Origin: Oceanobacillus salinisoli
GTDB lineage: Bacteria; Bacillota; Bacilli; Bacillales; Amphibacillaceae
DNA: 36,370 nucleotides
Assembly: GCF_009733865.1 (NCBI RefSeq)
Contig: NZ_WOFB01000038.1
Coordinates: 1 to 36,370, forward strand
Direction of reading: 5' to 3'
Part shown: one piece after another, positions 7,750 to 17,100 of the stretch
Layout of the letters: the number at the start of each line of letters is the position of its first letter
Numbering within the stretch: the stretch's first letter is position 1
Program-made: the position numbers and the translations under genes
Notes under the pieces: generated by a model
Databases searched by the model: none
What the model was told of the DNA's origin: nothing
What the model saw: only the letters and a program-made list of their open reading frames with translations

Positions 7750-8514
7750 GTGATTGATGTGCAACGTAATATTTTACCTGAGTTGGATGGAGGAGCGAAG
7801 TCATTAACAGAAAGTATTGCGATAACAAGGGAAGCTGTCAATCAAGGTATTGAGAAAATTATTGCAACACCACAGTATAATGAAGAAACATCTACCAATA
7901 GTAGAGAAACCATTCTTCAATCTGTATATGATTTGAACGAAATATTACAGCAGGAGAATATTCCAGTTGAAATTTTACCAGGGCAGGAAATTAAAGTGTA
8001 TGGAAATGTTAACGAAGACCTGATTGAAGATAAATTACTGCCATTAAATGAAAATAGTAATTACGTGTTGATTCAATTGCCAGATAATCATGTTCCACAA
8101 TATTTCACACAAATTATATTTGATATGCAAATTGCTGGGTATAAACCAATTGTTGTGAGTCCTGAACAAAATGAGGAATTTATGAAAAATCCGGATAAAT
8201 TATACTCTTTAGTTAAAAATGGGGCACTCACTCAAATTAGAGCGGAAAGTTTAATAGGGAAGGCCGGAAACAAGGTCCAGAAGTTTGCTTATCAAATAGC
8301 CGAAGCAAATCTAGCTCATTTTGTGGCTACGAACTATTTTGTAAAGAAGAGGAAAGTGGCTTTGCGGGCAGCGCTGAAGGAGATTGAAAGAAAATGTGGG
8401 GAGTCTATTCGATTCAAATTAAAGGACAATATACAAAAATTGGTAGATGGACAAGTTGTTTATCAGGATCCTCCCGAGCGAATTACGAAAAAACGGAAGT
8501 GGTTTCTGGTTTAA
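7750..8514 (+). CDS. YwqE/CpsB-like PHP-domain protein lacking metal ligands (predicted pseudo-phosphatase)
   Basis: 254 residues, aligning end to end with the CpsB/YwqE protein-tyrosine phosphatases of the PHP superfamily that dephosphorylate bacterial tyrosine kinases of capsule systems. The fold landmarks remain: ILPELDGGAKS, IEKIIATP, IPVEILPGQEIKVYG, NHVPQY, EANLAHFVAT. The metal-binding positions do not. The N-terminal HxH is QRN, ATPHH is ATPQY, IAHPER is VVSPEQ and the C-terminal SDAH is TNYF; only the Glu of GQE survives. The frame is intact with a good promoter, ribosome site (GGGGGGATTA) and terminator, so it appears to be an expressed pseudoenzyme rather than a decaying gene. No tyrosine kinase or modulator gene is adjacent. 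A regulatory role by binding phosphotyrosine or a kinase tail is inference. Confidence 0.88.
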   Translation: MIDVQRNILPELDGGAKSLTESIAITREAVNQGIEKIIATPQYNEETSTNSRETILQSVYDLNEILQQENIPVEILPGQEIKVYGNVNEDLIEDKLLPLNENSNYVLIQLPDNHVPQYFTQIIFDMQIAGYKPIVVSPEQNEEFMKNPDKLYSLVKNGALTQIRAESLIGKAGNKVQKFAYQIAEANLAHFVATNYFVKKRKVALRAALKEIERKCGESIRFKLKDNIQKLVDGQVVYQDPPERITKKRKWFLV

Positions 8515-8603
8515 GGTGGATGAATGGTTTAGCGGTTATAAGTTTTGTATAGTACAAGGGTTTTTATTTAAATATACTATTGTATTAATGTAGAGAGATT
8601 AAT

Positions 8604-8647
8604 AGAAAGGAAGAGAGTCACGAATAGTGGTTTTCTTCCTTTCTTTT
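8604..8647 (+). terminator. Terminator after the YwqE-like gene
   Basis: An 18-bp stem including three G-U pairs (arms 8604-8621 and 8627-8644), 5-nt loop, short T-rich tail. Confidence 0.65.
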
Positions 8648-8737
8648 AATTTGGAAATAAAATAATTCCGTTTTTAAAGTGAGTCGATGGGAAGTGAGAC
8701 AAAAACCTAGTATTTACCAAATCTTTTAAAACTAGGG

Positions 8738-8768
8738 ATTCGACAAATTCCGGGAAGTGACAGGCACC
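8738..8768 (+). repeat. Dispersed intergenic repeat, solo copy
   Basis: ATTCGACAAATTC then CGGGAAGTGACAGGCACC. Its end is 1 nt from the stop codon of the MFS gene on the other strand. Confidence 0.9.
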
Positions 8769-8769
8769 A

Positions 8770-9969
8770 CTAGACATTTTTATTTCGGCCTGCTCCGATG
8801 CCAAATAGCATAACAACGAGGGAGATGCCTAAAATGGTTAGCAGCGGTATGGTCCAAGTTTGTGAAACATCAAAGAGAAAACCGATTAGAATTGGACCAA
8901 CTGCTGCAAGAATATAGCCAAAGGTTTGAGCCATCCCTGAAAGTTCGGCTGCTTGTCTGGCCGTTTTCGTACGGAGCCCCAGGAATGTAAGTGCCAATGC
9001 GAATGTCCCTGATAAGGCAATCCCGATAAGAATGATGCTTATGATCATAGAAGCAGTGGATTGCCCAATTAACAATCCACCATATCCTAAGATTGAACAA
9101 AGCCCCATAACAATGACAAGCACGCGCTGAGACTGCATGCGTTCTGCAACAACTGGAACGATAAAGCTTGCTGGAAGTCCGATAAATTGGGTGAAGGATA
9201 GCAACCAGCCAGCTATTGTCATACTAGCACCATAATCATGCAAAATAGCAGGAAGCCAGGAAATCGTTACATAAAATAGAAATGACTGCGTTCCCATAAA
9301 AAGGGCCACTTGCCAGGCGAGCGGAGATTTCCACATTTGCTGGTCAGAACGGATAAAACGGCTTTCTACATGGTGTTCCGAATGCGCTTTACGTGATAGA
9401 TAATAGACTGGAATGATGGCAAGGATTGCGGGTGTTGCCCAAATGAATAATGCGAATTGCCAGCCTAAGTTCATTACACTTGCTAATGGTACACTTAATC
9501 CGGAGGCAGTCGCAGCGATAACTCCCATGGCAGTGGAATAAACACTTGTCATGACACCAATACGGTTCGGGAATTTATCTTTAATTAAGCTAGGTAAAAG
9601 TACATTCAAGATGGCAATTCCTAATCCAATCAATAACGTACCTGTAAAAAGCAGGAAGATGATGGACATGGAGCGAATGCTGATGCCTATAAGCAGTAAG
9701 ATTAATCCAATCACCATTGCCCGTTCATTTGAATAACGATTTCCAAGCTTTGGTGCAATTGGCGACATGATGGCAAAGGCTATGAGCGGAAGGCTTGTTA
9801 ATAATCCTACACTGGAATTCGTTAAGCCCAAATCTTCGCGTATAGTGCTGATAAGCGGCCCCACAGATGTGATGGCAGGCCGTAAATTAAAAGCAATTAG
9901 AATAACTCCAGTGATGAGAAAAAATTGATATATGTTTCTGGTCTGTTGCGATGTTCGATCTAAATCCAT
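8770..9969 (-). CDS. MFS transporter of the CynX/NimT family (YycB-like)
   Basis: A 399-residue, 12-helix major facilitator of the cyanate/2-nitroimidazole (CynX/NimT) branch, close in character to B. subtilis YycB. The N-terminal helix ends in the family stretch IAFNLRPAITSVGPLIS, and a loop near residue 70-85 carries the NRYSNERAM variant of the MFS loop motif. Substrates in this family are small anions or amino-acid-like compounds; none can be assigned here. The ATG at 9969 lies 8 nt after AAGGGAG; the upstream GTG at 9987 overlaps that site and is not used. Single-gene unit; both flanks carry dispersed repeats. Confidence 0.88.
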   Translation of the reverse strand: MDLDRTSQQTRNIYQFFLITGVILIAFNLRPAITSVGPLISTIREDLGLTNSSVGLLTSLPLIAFAIMSPIAPKLGNRYSNERAMVIGLILLLIGISIRSMSIIFLLFTGTLLIGLGIAILNVLLPSLIKDKFPNRIGVMTSVYSTAMGVIAATASGLSVPLASVMNLGWQFALFIWATPAILAIIPVYYLSRKAHSEHHVESRFIRSDQQMWKSPLAWQVALFMGTQSFLFYVTISWLPAILHDYGASMTIAGWLLSFTQFIGLPASFIVPVVAERMQSQRVLVIVMGLCSILGYGGLLIGQSTASMIISIILIGIALSGTFALALTFLGLRTKTARQAAELSGMAQTFGYILAAVGPILIGFLFDVSQTWTIPLLTILGISLVVMLFGIGAGRNKNV

Positions 9970-10049
9970 GCTATGAACTCCCTTCACACAACAATATTTA
10001 CTATAGCATAAAAATTCTCAGAAATTGTAAAAATAGGTAATAGTATATT

Positions 10050-10122
10050 ATTCGACAAAATACGCCAAATTCCGGGAAGTGACAGGCACCAAAAAGGAAC
10101 CAAAAAGCACCAAAAAGCATCA
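10050..10122 (+). repeat. Dispersed intergenic repeat with tandem GGCACC-like tail
   Basis: Core 10050-10090: CGACAAAATA, CGCCAAATTC, then CGGGAAGTGACAGGCACC. The tail 10085-10122 repeats the terminal hexamer with A5 spacers at an 11-bp or 10-bp step: GGCACCAAAAA, GGAACCAAAAA, GCACCAAAAA, GCATC. Confidence 0.85.
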
Positions 10123-10126
10123 AATC

Positions 10127-10167
10127 AAAAAAAGGCTGTTGTTATGATTGGAACATTACAACAGCCC
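10127..10167 (-). terminator. Terminator overlapping the ykuI stop codon
   Basis: On the minus strand the 5' arm is GGGCTGTTGTAATG, which includes the last codons and the TAA stop of ykuI; it pairs with the segment around 10133-10146 and is followed by eight T. Confidence 0.75.
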
Positions 10168-11382
10168 TTCTTGTTCATATAGATAGTCATATGGAATATC
10201 AATGAAGATATATTTGTTATCAGAGATCGGATAAGAATAGGTTCGGATTTGTTCATCCCGTTCTATATCGGTGTACAAATCAGATAAAATGCCTTTTTTC
10301 TCCACATTCATGCGTACGATGTTTTCAAAGAAATATGGACGCCAGCTCCAGTTCTTCTGCCTTCCCTCATAATGAAGTTCCCAATTTCCATCTTTACTTT
10401 TTTCCGCATTGGATGATAATTGGATTCCCTCATCACTGCAGATATACACTCGAAAGGCAAACTGGCTGCATGCATGGCCGACGGTAAAAATAATTTCATC
10501 GTATGGAGCATCGCCTTTGATGTCTTGCATTGTAGTGCTGAATTGCTGATTAATTCGATTAGATAGCTCCAACTGGGCTTTCATTTTTTTCTTTTCATAA
10601 TTAACAAAGAGCTGAAAATCTCTTTCTATGATTTCTTTACAGGAATCGATTTCTGCAAAATGTGGCTTGGATGGTGATAAGTAACGACCTTGGTAATACC
10701 TTCCACCATTTCGCCATGCATAATTAAATTGGTTGTATGTAGAAATACCTTTGAAAAGTAATGTAGCACCAATTTTACGTGCAAGCATGGAAATGGAATA
10801 ATGGACTTCACGGTATAAGTGTGGCAATGCATCATCTTTTAGAAAACTGACATCAATTTTAACGATATTTGGTTCAAAATGTGTTAATCTCCCAAGGTTA
10901 CCATTTGTTTTTCCCACATCGTCCAAGGCGATTTGAATTCCCAGTGTTTTCATGTATTTAAATAGCTGCCGTAGAGAATCCATTTCTTCCGTGATTTGCT
11001 CTTCTTTGATTTCGATAACAATTCTGTTTAGGTTAAGACCTTTCTTTTCATAGGATTGCAAAAGAGAAAGCAATGTCTCGCCGTCATCTTTGTATAGCAG
11101 ATGCGCATTATAATTAATAAATAGAACGAGTGATTCGTCAGATTTAATGCTAATAAAGTGATCCAGAGCCTTTTGCTGGATCCAATGGTTTACTTCTAAT
11201 TGAAAATCATGAGGTATGGATGGATCTTTAAAAAACCAGTCAAGCCGCTGTATTTCATCTTCTTCATCCAAATAATATGCCTTCACTTCATAACCAATGA
11301 CCTGCCTTGTGTCAGCACTTACTACAGGCTGATAATAAGGAATGACTTGCTCTAAATTCATCATAATATCTAATGGATCCAC
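10156..11382 (-). CDS. ykuI: YkuI-like EAL-domain c-di-GMP-binding protein
   Basis: A 408-residue protein matching B. subtilis YkuI over its full length (407 aa): an N-terminal EAL domain and a C-terminal PAS-like YkuI_C domain (RNWSWRPYFFENI-type stretch QKNWSWRPYFFE, ending PYDYLYEQEGLL). YkuI binds cyclic di-GMP and shows little or no phosphodiesterase activity. Here the signature EAL is EVK, while other ligand residues remain (IVIEI Glu, IALDDVGK Asp, NIVKID Lys/Asp, FINYNAH Asn). The frame is open to an ATG at 11400, but the GGAGG within those codons is better placed for the GTG at 11382, which gives the N-terminus (M)DPLDIMMN like that of YkuI. Promoter at 11423-11452 uses a dispersed repeat as -35 region. 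Confidence 0.9.
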   Translation of the reverse strand: MDPLDIMMNLEQVIPYYQPVVSADTRQVIGYEVKAYYLDEEDEIQRLDWFFKDPSIPHDFQLEVNHWIQQKALDHFISIKSDESLVLFINYNAHLLYKDDGETLLSLLQSYEKKGLNLNRIVIEIKEEQITEEMDSLRQLFKYMKTLGIQIALDDVGKTNGNLGRLTHFEPNIVKIDVSFLKDDALPHLYREVHYSISMLARKIGATLLFKGISTYNQFNYAWRNGGRYYQGRYLSPSKPHFAEIDSCKEIIERDFQLFVNYEKKKMKAQLELSNRINQQFSTTMQDIKGDAPYDEIIFTVGHACSQFAFRVYICSDEGIQLSSNAEKSKDGNWELHYEGRQKNWSWRPYFFENIVRMNVEKKGILSDLYTDIERDEQIRTYSYPISDNKYIFIDIPYDYLYEQEGLL

Positions 11383-11422
11383 TATCTCATACACCTCCAT
11401 TACAACTCTTGCAACAATACTT

Positions 11423-11452
11423 ATTATACCATAATTCAGGGGTGCCTGTTAC
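11423..11452 (-). promoter_or_regulatory. Candidate ykuI promoter, -35 inside a dispersed repeat
   Basis: Minus strand: GTAACA (complement of 11447-11452), 18-nt spacer, TATAAT (complement of 11423-11428) preceded by TGG. The -35 is the GTGACA position of repeat copy 11441-11470. Confidence 0.6.
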
Positions 11453-11470
11453 TTCCCGAAATTTGTTGAT
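11441..11470 (-). repeat. Dispersed intergenic repeat, solo copy upstream of ykuI
   Basis: Plus strand GGTGCCTGTTACTTCCCG then AAATTTGTTGATT, one clear unit and one decayed. It lies at the ykuI promoter. Confidence 0.85.
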
Positions 11471-11523
11471 TTGCAATTATTTATAGGAAATTTAATGCAG
11501 AAGTCGAAAAAAGTAGTGTAAAA

Positions 11524-11553
11524 TTGATATGGGTTTAAGGAAAGTTATATACT
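11524..11553 (+). promoter_or_regulatory. Promoter of the UDP-glucose dehydrogenase gene
   Basis: TTGATA (11524-11529), 18-nt spacer, TATACT (11548-11553); start codon 36 nt after the -10 box. Confidence 0.65.
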
Positions 11554-11589
11554 AGAGGATATTATGGAATGATTAGGAGGAATCTTTAA

Positions 11590-12756
11590 GTGAAAATTGC
11601 AGTAGCAGGTACTGGGTATGTTGGGTTGTCCAATGCCGTACTCTTAGCGCAACATCACGAAGTTAAAGCACTTGATATTATAGAAGAGAAAGTCAATATG
11701 ATTAACGATAAAAAATCACCTATTGTGGATAAAGAAATTGAAGAATTTTTAAAAACGAAAGAGTTGAATTTACAAGCAACGACAGATCATAAAGAGGCAT
11801 ATCAAGATGCCAGGTTTGTTATCATCTCCACACCGACAAACTATGATCCCGATAAAAACTATTTTGATACAAGAACAGTAGAAACGGTAATTGAAAATGT
11901 CCTGTCTGTAAACCCGGATGCAGTGATGATTATCAAATCAACCATTCCAGTTGGGTATACGCAGGGAATCAGAGAGAAATTTAACACAGAAAATATTATC
12001 TTTTCCCCAGAATTTTTAAGGGAAGGAAAAGCATTATATGATAATTTGTATCCTTCTCGAATTATAGTAGGGGAGCAGTCTGAGCGTGCTCGGGTATTTG
12101 CGGACTTATTAGTGGAAGGTGCGGTGAAGGAAGATATCCCCGTTTTATTCACTGATTCCACAGAGGCAGAGGCAATCAAATTATTTGCTAATACATATCT
12201 TGCAATGCGAGTGGCATTCTTCAATGAACTGGACAGTTATGCCGAAATCCGCGGGTTAAACACGAAGCAAATTATTGAAGGGGTCGGGCTGGATCCTAGG
12301 ATTGGCACACATTACAATAATCCATCATTCGGTTATGGCGGCTATTGTCTGCCGAAAGATACGAAACAGCTGCTTGCCAACTATGAAGATGTTCCAAATA
12401 ACATTATTTCAGGGATTGTCGATGCTAACCGTACAAGAAAAGATCATATTGCTGAAATGATTTTGAAGCGAAATCCGAAAATTGTTGGTATCTATCGGTT
12501 AACGATGAAAATGGATTCAGATAACTTCAGGCAATCCTCTATCCAGGGTGTAATGAAACGCATTAAGGCAAAAGGGGTAGAAGTGGTTGTATACGAACCC
12601 GTACTGGAGTCGGACAATTTTTATAACTCCAGGGTCATTAAAGATTTTGATGAATTTAAAGAGATCAGTGATGTCATTGTCGCCAATCGAATGTCAGATG
12701 ACTTGGCTGATGTGGAAGAAAAAGTATATACCAGAGATTTGTACAGTCGAGACTAA
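11590..12756 (+). CDS. ugd: UDP-glucose 6-dehydrogenase (short, 388-aa type)
   Basis: Cytoplasmic NAD-dependent enzyme oxidising UDP-glucose to UDP-glucuronate for exopolysaccharide or teichuronic acid precursors. N-terminal Rossmann motif [21 protein letters not shown] and [11 protein letters not shown] of the family, substrate loop [11 protein letters not shown], the central dimerisation helix with Lys in [12 protein letters not shown], and the catalytic Cys in [14 protein letters not shown]. At 388 residues it has the length of E. coli Ugd and capsule enzymes rather than the about 440-460 residues of B. subtilis TuaD/YwqF. Start GTG at 11590 with AGGAGG. A related UDP-sugar dehydrogenase (for example UDP-ManNAc) is less likely given the close Ugd match. 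purU follows 73 nt downstream. Confidence 0.9.
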   Translation: MKIAVAGTGYVGLSNAVLLAQHHEVKALDIIEEKVNMINDKKSPIVDKEIEEFLKTKELNLQATTDHKEAYQDARFVIISTPTNYDPDKNYFDTRTVETVIENVLSVNPDAVMIIKSTIPVGYTQGIREKFNTENIIFSPEFLREGKALYDNLYPSRIIVGEQSERARVFADLLVEGAVKEDIPVLFTDSTEAEAIKLFANTYLAMRVAFFNELDSYAEIRGLNTKQIIEGVGLDPRIGTHYNNPSFGYGGYCLPKDTKQLLANYEDVPNNIISGIVDANRTRKDHIAEMILKRNPKIVGIYRLTMKMDSDNFRQSSIQGVMKRIKAKGVEVVVYEPVLESDNFYNSRVIKDFDEFKEISDVIVANRMSDDLADVEEKVYTRDLYSRD

Positions 12757-12829
12757 GCTTGATTTGCCTGACAGGAGTGCTGGAATTGTGTAAAGCATTA
12801 TCAAACAAAAAATGTTGAGGTATGAAATC

Positions 12830-13729
12830 ATGTACAGTTATATGAAAAGTAAAATCCAAACTTATAAACAGGAAAATGAAGAAAGGGGACGGTTTTTAAT
12901 TAAATGCCCCGATCAGCCGGGAATTGTATCGGCTGTTTCCGAGTTTCTCTTCAAATATGATGCAAATATCGTGGAATCGGATCAGTATACGATGGATCCG
13001 GAGGGCGGAGAATTTTTTATGCGAATCGAGTTTGACTGCCCGGATTTGCAAGAGAAAGCCGGTAAAATGGAAGATGAGTTTCAACCAATCGCGGAAGAAT
13101 TTAAGATGGACTGGAAACTTATGTATGTTAGTCAACTGAAAAACATGGCTATTTTTGTGTCCAAAGAACCCCACTGCCTACTTGAATTATTATGGGAATA
13201 TCAAAACGGAGACTTAATGGCCAATATTGCACTAGTAATCAGTAATCATGAATCTTGCCGGGAAACAGTTGAAGCCCATGGAATCCCGTTTTACTACATC
13301 CCAGCAAATAAGGATATTCGTAGGGAAGTGGAGGAAAAACAGAAACAGTTGTTGAAAGAATACAATGTTGATTTAATCGTGCTTGCCCGATACATGCAAA
13401 TCTTAACGGATGATTTTGTCAGAGATTTTAAAAACCAGATTATTAATATTCACCACTCTTTCCTGCCAGCTTTTATTGGGGCCAAGCCATATGAACGTGC
13501 CTATCAAAGAGGGGTAAAAATGATAGGCGCCACCTCACACTACGTGACAAGCGATCTTGATGAAGGGCCAATAATTGAACAGGATATTGGAAGAGTAAAC
13601 CACCGTGATAATGAGAAGGATTTGAAAAAAATTGGACAGGCCATTGAACGAAGTGTCCTTGCCCGAGCAGTGAAATGGCACTTGGGAGACCGAATAATCG
13701 TCCATAAAAATAAAACCATTGTCTTTTAG
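12830..13729 (+). CDS. purU: Formyltetrahydrofolate deformylase
   Basis: Hydrolyses 10-formyl-THF to formate and THF, balancing one-carbon pools and supplying formate to PurT-type purine synthesis. An N-terminal ACT domain (CPDQPGIVSAVSEFLFKYDANI) precedes a GART-like formyltransferase fold with the catalytic set Asn/His/Asp in INIHHSFLPAFIGA and GATSHYVTSDLDEGPII. The frame begins at an ATG at 12812, but the ATG at 12830 is better spaced from the GAGG at about 12817-12820 and gives 299 residues, the length of B. subtilis PurU. It lies 73 nt after ugd on the same strand, with no terminator between, so the two may be partly co-transcribed. The final G of the TAG stop is the first base of a dispersed repeat. 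Confidence 0.95.
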   Translation: MYSYMKSKIQTYKQENEERGRFLIKCPDQPGIVSAVSEFLFKYDANIVESDQYTMDPEGGEFFMRIEFDCPDLQEKAGKMEDEFQPIAEEFKMDWKLMYVSQLKNMAIFVSKEPHCLLELLWEYQNGDLMANIALVISNHESCRETVEAHGIPFYYIPANKDIRREVEEKQKQLLKEYNVDLIVLARYMQILTDDFVRDFKNQIINIHHSFLPAFIGAKPYERAYQRGVKMIGATSHYVTSDLDEGPIIEQDIGRVNHRDNEKDLKKIGQAIERSVLARAVKWHLGDRIIVHKNKTIVF

Positions 13730-13767
13730 GTGCCTGTCACTTCCCGAATTTTGTCGAATGATGTCGA
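13729..13767 (-). repeat. Dispersed intergenic repeat (left partner), overlapping the purU stop codon
   Basis: GGTGCCTGTCACTTCCCG then AATTTTGTCGAATG and ATGTCGATGG. The first G is shared with the purU TAG. It is inverted relative to the copy at 14047-14085. Confidence 0.9.
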
Positions 13768-13952
13768 TGGTTTAGGAATGCTGGTATGAAGCAGTTTTTA
13801 CCAGGTTTAAAAGCGTATTAAAGTCAATTAGTAAAACTTGTAGTCAATCGCCTTATAGAGAATATGTTCGTCTTTCTTATATTTGGCACGTTAAAATGTT
13901 AGTTCCGTCAATCCACTTCTGGGCTAAAATTTTATCCTTTCGCAGCGTGAAG
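13768..13952. other. Non-coding stretch inside a repeat pair
   Basis: About 185 nt between purU's repeat and the terminator hairpin. No start with a ribosome site was found. Likely 3' untranslated region of purU or space for a small RNA; no direct evidence for the latter. Confidence 0.4.
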
Positions 13953-13997
13953 AAAAGTTGCAGGAATAATCATAATTATTCCTGCAACTTTTTTTAT
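13953..13997 (+). terminator. Strong terminator downstream of purU
   Basis: Perfect 18-bp stem (13953-13970 and 13975-13992), CATA loop, T-run on the plus strand. It lies 224 nt after the purU stop. Confidence 0.8.
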
Positions 13998-14046
13998 AAC
14001 AGAATATTTTGCATTAAATTCTTATAGAAAACCTCTTACCAAGATA

Positions 14047-14085
14047 TCGACAATAACCGACAAAAACCGGAAAGTGACAGGCACC
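14047..14085 (+). repeat. Dispersed intergenic repeat (right partner)
   Basis: CGACAATAAC, CGACAAAAAC, then CGGAAAGTGACAGGCACC. Two phased units are intact; inverted relative to 13729-13767. Confidence 0.9.
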
Positions 14086-14111
14086 ATTTTGATTCTTTTG
14101 GACTATAAAAG

Positions 14112-14154
14112 TTCACAATTTTCTTAATCTATATTAATGTTGATTTGCTAGAAT
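14112..14154 (+). promoter_or_regulatory. Candidate Pho-box-like promoter of the phosphodiester glycosidase gene
   Basis: Hexamers at an exact 11-bp step, TTCACA (14112), CTTAAT (14123) and TTAATG (14134), then 9 nt and TAGAAT (14149-14154) as -10. PhoP boxes are TT(A/C/T)ACA-like direct repeats with this spacing; the second and third hexamers match poorly. Confidence 0.35.
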
Positions 14155-14187
14155 TATCGATGAGAAATAATAGAGAGGAGAGGTAGG

Positions 14188-17100
14188 ATGAATAGAAAGC
14201 GTTGGGTAAGCATGTTGTTGGCGGCAAATGTAGCCATGGTGTCGTTTATACCTGCAGTATATGTGAAGGCAGAAACTAATCCGATTTCGGAGGCTCGTTC
14301 TGCATCATCAGATCGTACGGAACCGATTGTCACGGTCGGCCCGGCTGGGAAAACGCTTCTGGCAAATGAAGAGGAAACAACGATCGCACCTGGGATTCAG
14401 GTGAGCAGTTTTGAGCGCTTTGATGCACGCGGGTGGTTAAATGGGGAAGTGATGACCGTTGATTTATCTCAGGATTCTGTGTCTGCGGATTTGCTTTATC
14501 CAGGGGTAGTTACAGATGCAAAGCCACTTTCGGAAATGGCAAATGATGCAGGAGCAGTAGGCGGTGTGAATGGGGACTTTTTCGATATTAATCATACGAA
14601 AGCACCGTCTGGAACGATGATTCAAAATGGAGAATTCATCAAAGGTCCACAAGGCTCCCATACATTAACGGCTGGAGTGGATGAACAGGAACTTGGTCAG
14701 ATTACATCGATTTTTTTGGAAGGCACAGTAAAGCTTCCAGATGCAGATATCCCATTAGCTGCATTGAACCAATCAAGCATTCCGGCAAATGGAATCGGAC
14801 TTTATACATCGGTTTGGGGACAAGCAGAACGTCCTTCAAGTGGAAGCCCGGTTTATGAAGTGATACTTCAGGACGGAAAGGTAGTGGAAGTTTCAGATCA
14901 AGCAGGAAAAGGTCCGATTGAGGAAAATACGCTAGTTCTAGTTGGCCGTGAAGAGGGAGCCAATCATTTAAAAGAACTTTCCGTTGGCGATGAGGTTGAA
15001 GTTTCCTATGCCCCTAAGGTTGATGGGGATACGTTAATGGACTTTGCGGTTGGAGGAAATGTGAAGCTCGTTGAAAACGGAAATGTGCCGGAAAACTTAG
15101 ATGATACTACTACAGCACCAAGGACAGCGGTTGGTTTTTCGGAAGACGGAAAAACGATGATTCTCGCATTGGTGGATGGGCGTCAAACCGACAGCCGTGG
15201 AATGACGTATAAAGAGTTAGGCGAATTAATGAAGGAGCACGGTGCATACCAGGCATTAAATATCGATGGTGGTGGATCCTCGACGATGGTTGCACGTATG
15301 CCAGGTTATGAAGATGCAGAAGTAGTCAACAATCCATCTGATGGAACAGAGAGGTCGGTTCCAAATGGAATTGGGATTTTTGCGGAAGCAGGAAGTGGTG
15401 AACTGAAGCACTTTGCCGTGGAAACATTGGTGGATACTGAGTATAGTAACCGGATTTTTCCTGGCCTAAGCAGAAGTTTTATCGGGCTTGGCCATGACGA
15501 AAATTACTCTCCGGTTGAAGTTGGGGAAATTAGCTGGCAGGCACTTCCTGCAGATGTTGGTTCTTTTGATGAAAATGGTGTTTTCTATGCGAAAAAATCC
15601 GGAAAAGCAGTAGCAGAGGCACAAATTAAATCGTCTAAAGGAACTTCGGAAATCACCGTGCTTGGTGAGTTAGATAGAATTGAAACGACGGATTCCTATC
15701 TTGGAATGGAAATCGGAAGAACAGGGGATTTTTCAGTTATTGGTTATGATGAGGGTGGATATTCAGCGCCAATTGAACCAAGAGATATAGAGCTGGAGTA
15801 TGATGAATCCGTCATTCGAGTGGAAGAAAAAGAGGATGGCAGCTATTCAGTTGAACCGGTTCAGGATGGGGAATCGACAACCATTTCTGTTACGGTACAG
15901 GATAAGGAAACACAACTTCCGGTTACAGTCGGTTTAGCTGAAGTGAATATTTCCGATTTTGAAAACAGTGATGGCTGGTCGTCCACCAAATATCCTTCCA
16001 GTGTCGGTTCTTCAATGGAACTAGTAGATGGCAGGGAAGGTAATGGAATCCAGCTTAGCTATGACTTTTCAACGACTACTGCCACACGTGCTGCTTATTT
16101 GCAGGCATCACCGAGACTGGATCTTCCAGGTGATGTGCAAAAAATGGGGTTATGGGTTCATGGAGATGGAAATGGTGCCTGGCTTCGTACCGTAATAGAA
16201 GATGCTTCAGGTACGAATTATACGCTAACATTGGCAAGTCAAGTGAACTGGACAGGATGGAAATATGTGGAAACAACCTTGCCTGATGAAATTCAATATC
16301 CTGTGAAATTATGGCGCATTTACCCTGTAGAGACGAATCCAAATGAACAGTATACAGGGCAGCTTATTTTCGATGATTTGACAGTGGAGGTTCCTCCAAC
16401 GATTGAAATGACAGAACAGGGGGCAAAGGTAGAGGACCCACTTATTATTCAAAATGGCATGATTGATGAGGATCGCTGGAACTTTGCAGTATTAGCGGAT
16501 AGTCAGTTTGTTGCAAGTTCGCCAAATAGCTCTCAGGTGCAAATGGCAAGAGAGTCATTGCAGCAAATCGTAGCAGAAGAGCCTGATTTTCTAGTTATTA
16601 ATGGTGACCTTGTAGATACCGCTTGGGAAGAGGATTTTGAGTTTGCCAAGCAAGTGTTGGAGGAGGAAGTAGGAGATGAATTCCCTATCTATTATATTCC
16701 TGGCAACCATGAAATCGCTGGCTCAGGAGATTTAGATAATTTCCTGAAAGTCTTTGAAGAAAATCGGTATACCTTTGATCACAAGGGAACAAGATTTATT
16801 TTACTGGATACATCCACTGGAAGTTTCCGAACGAGTGACTTTGAACAATTAATCGAGCTAAAAGAGTCGTTGCAGGAAGCAGCCTCTGATTCATCGATTA
16901 ATAATGTCGTAGTATTTGGCCACCATCCAACACGTGATCCACTGCCAACGAATAACAGTCAGCTGTCTGATAGAAAAGAAGTGGATTTAATAGAAACATG
17001 GCTGACTGATTTTCGCGAGGAGTCAGGTGGGAAAGGTTCTATGTATATTAGTGGACATGCACATACGGTAAATCTGGAACGTGTGGAAGGTGTGCCATAT

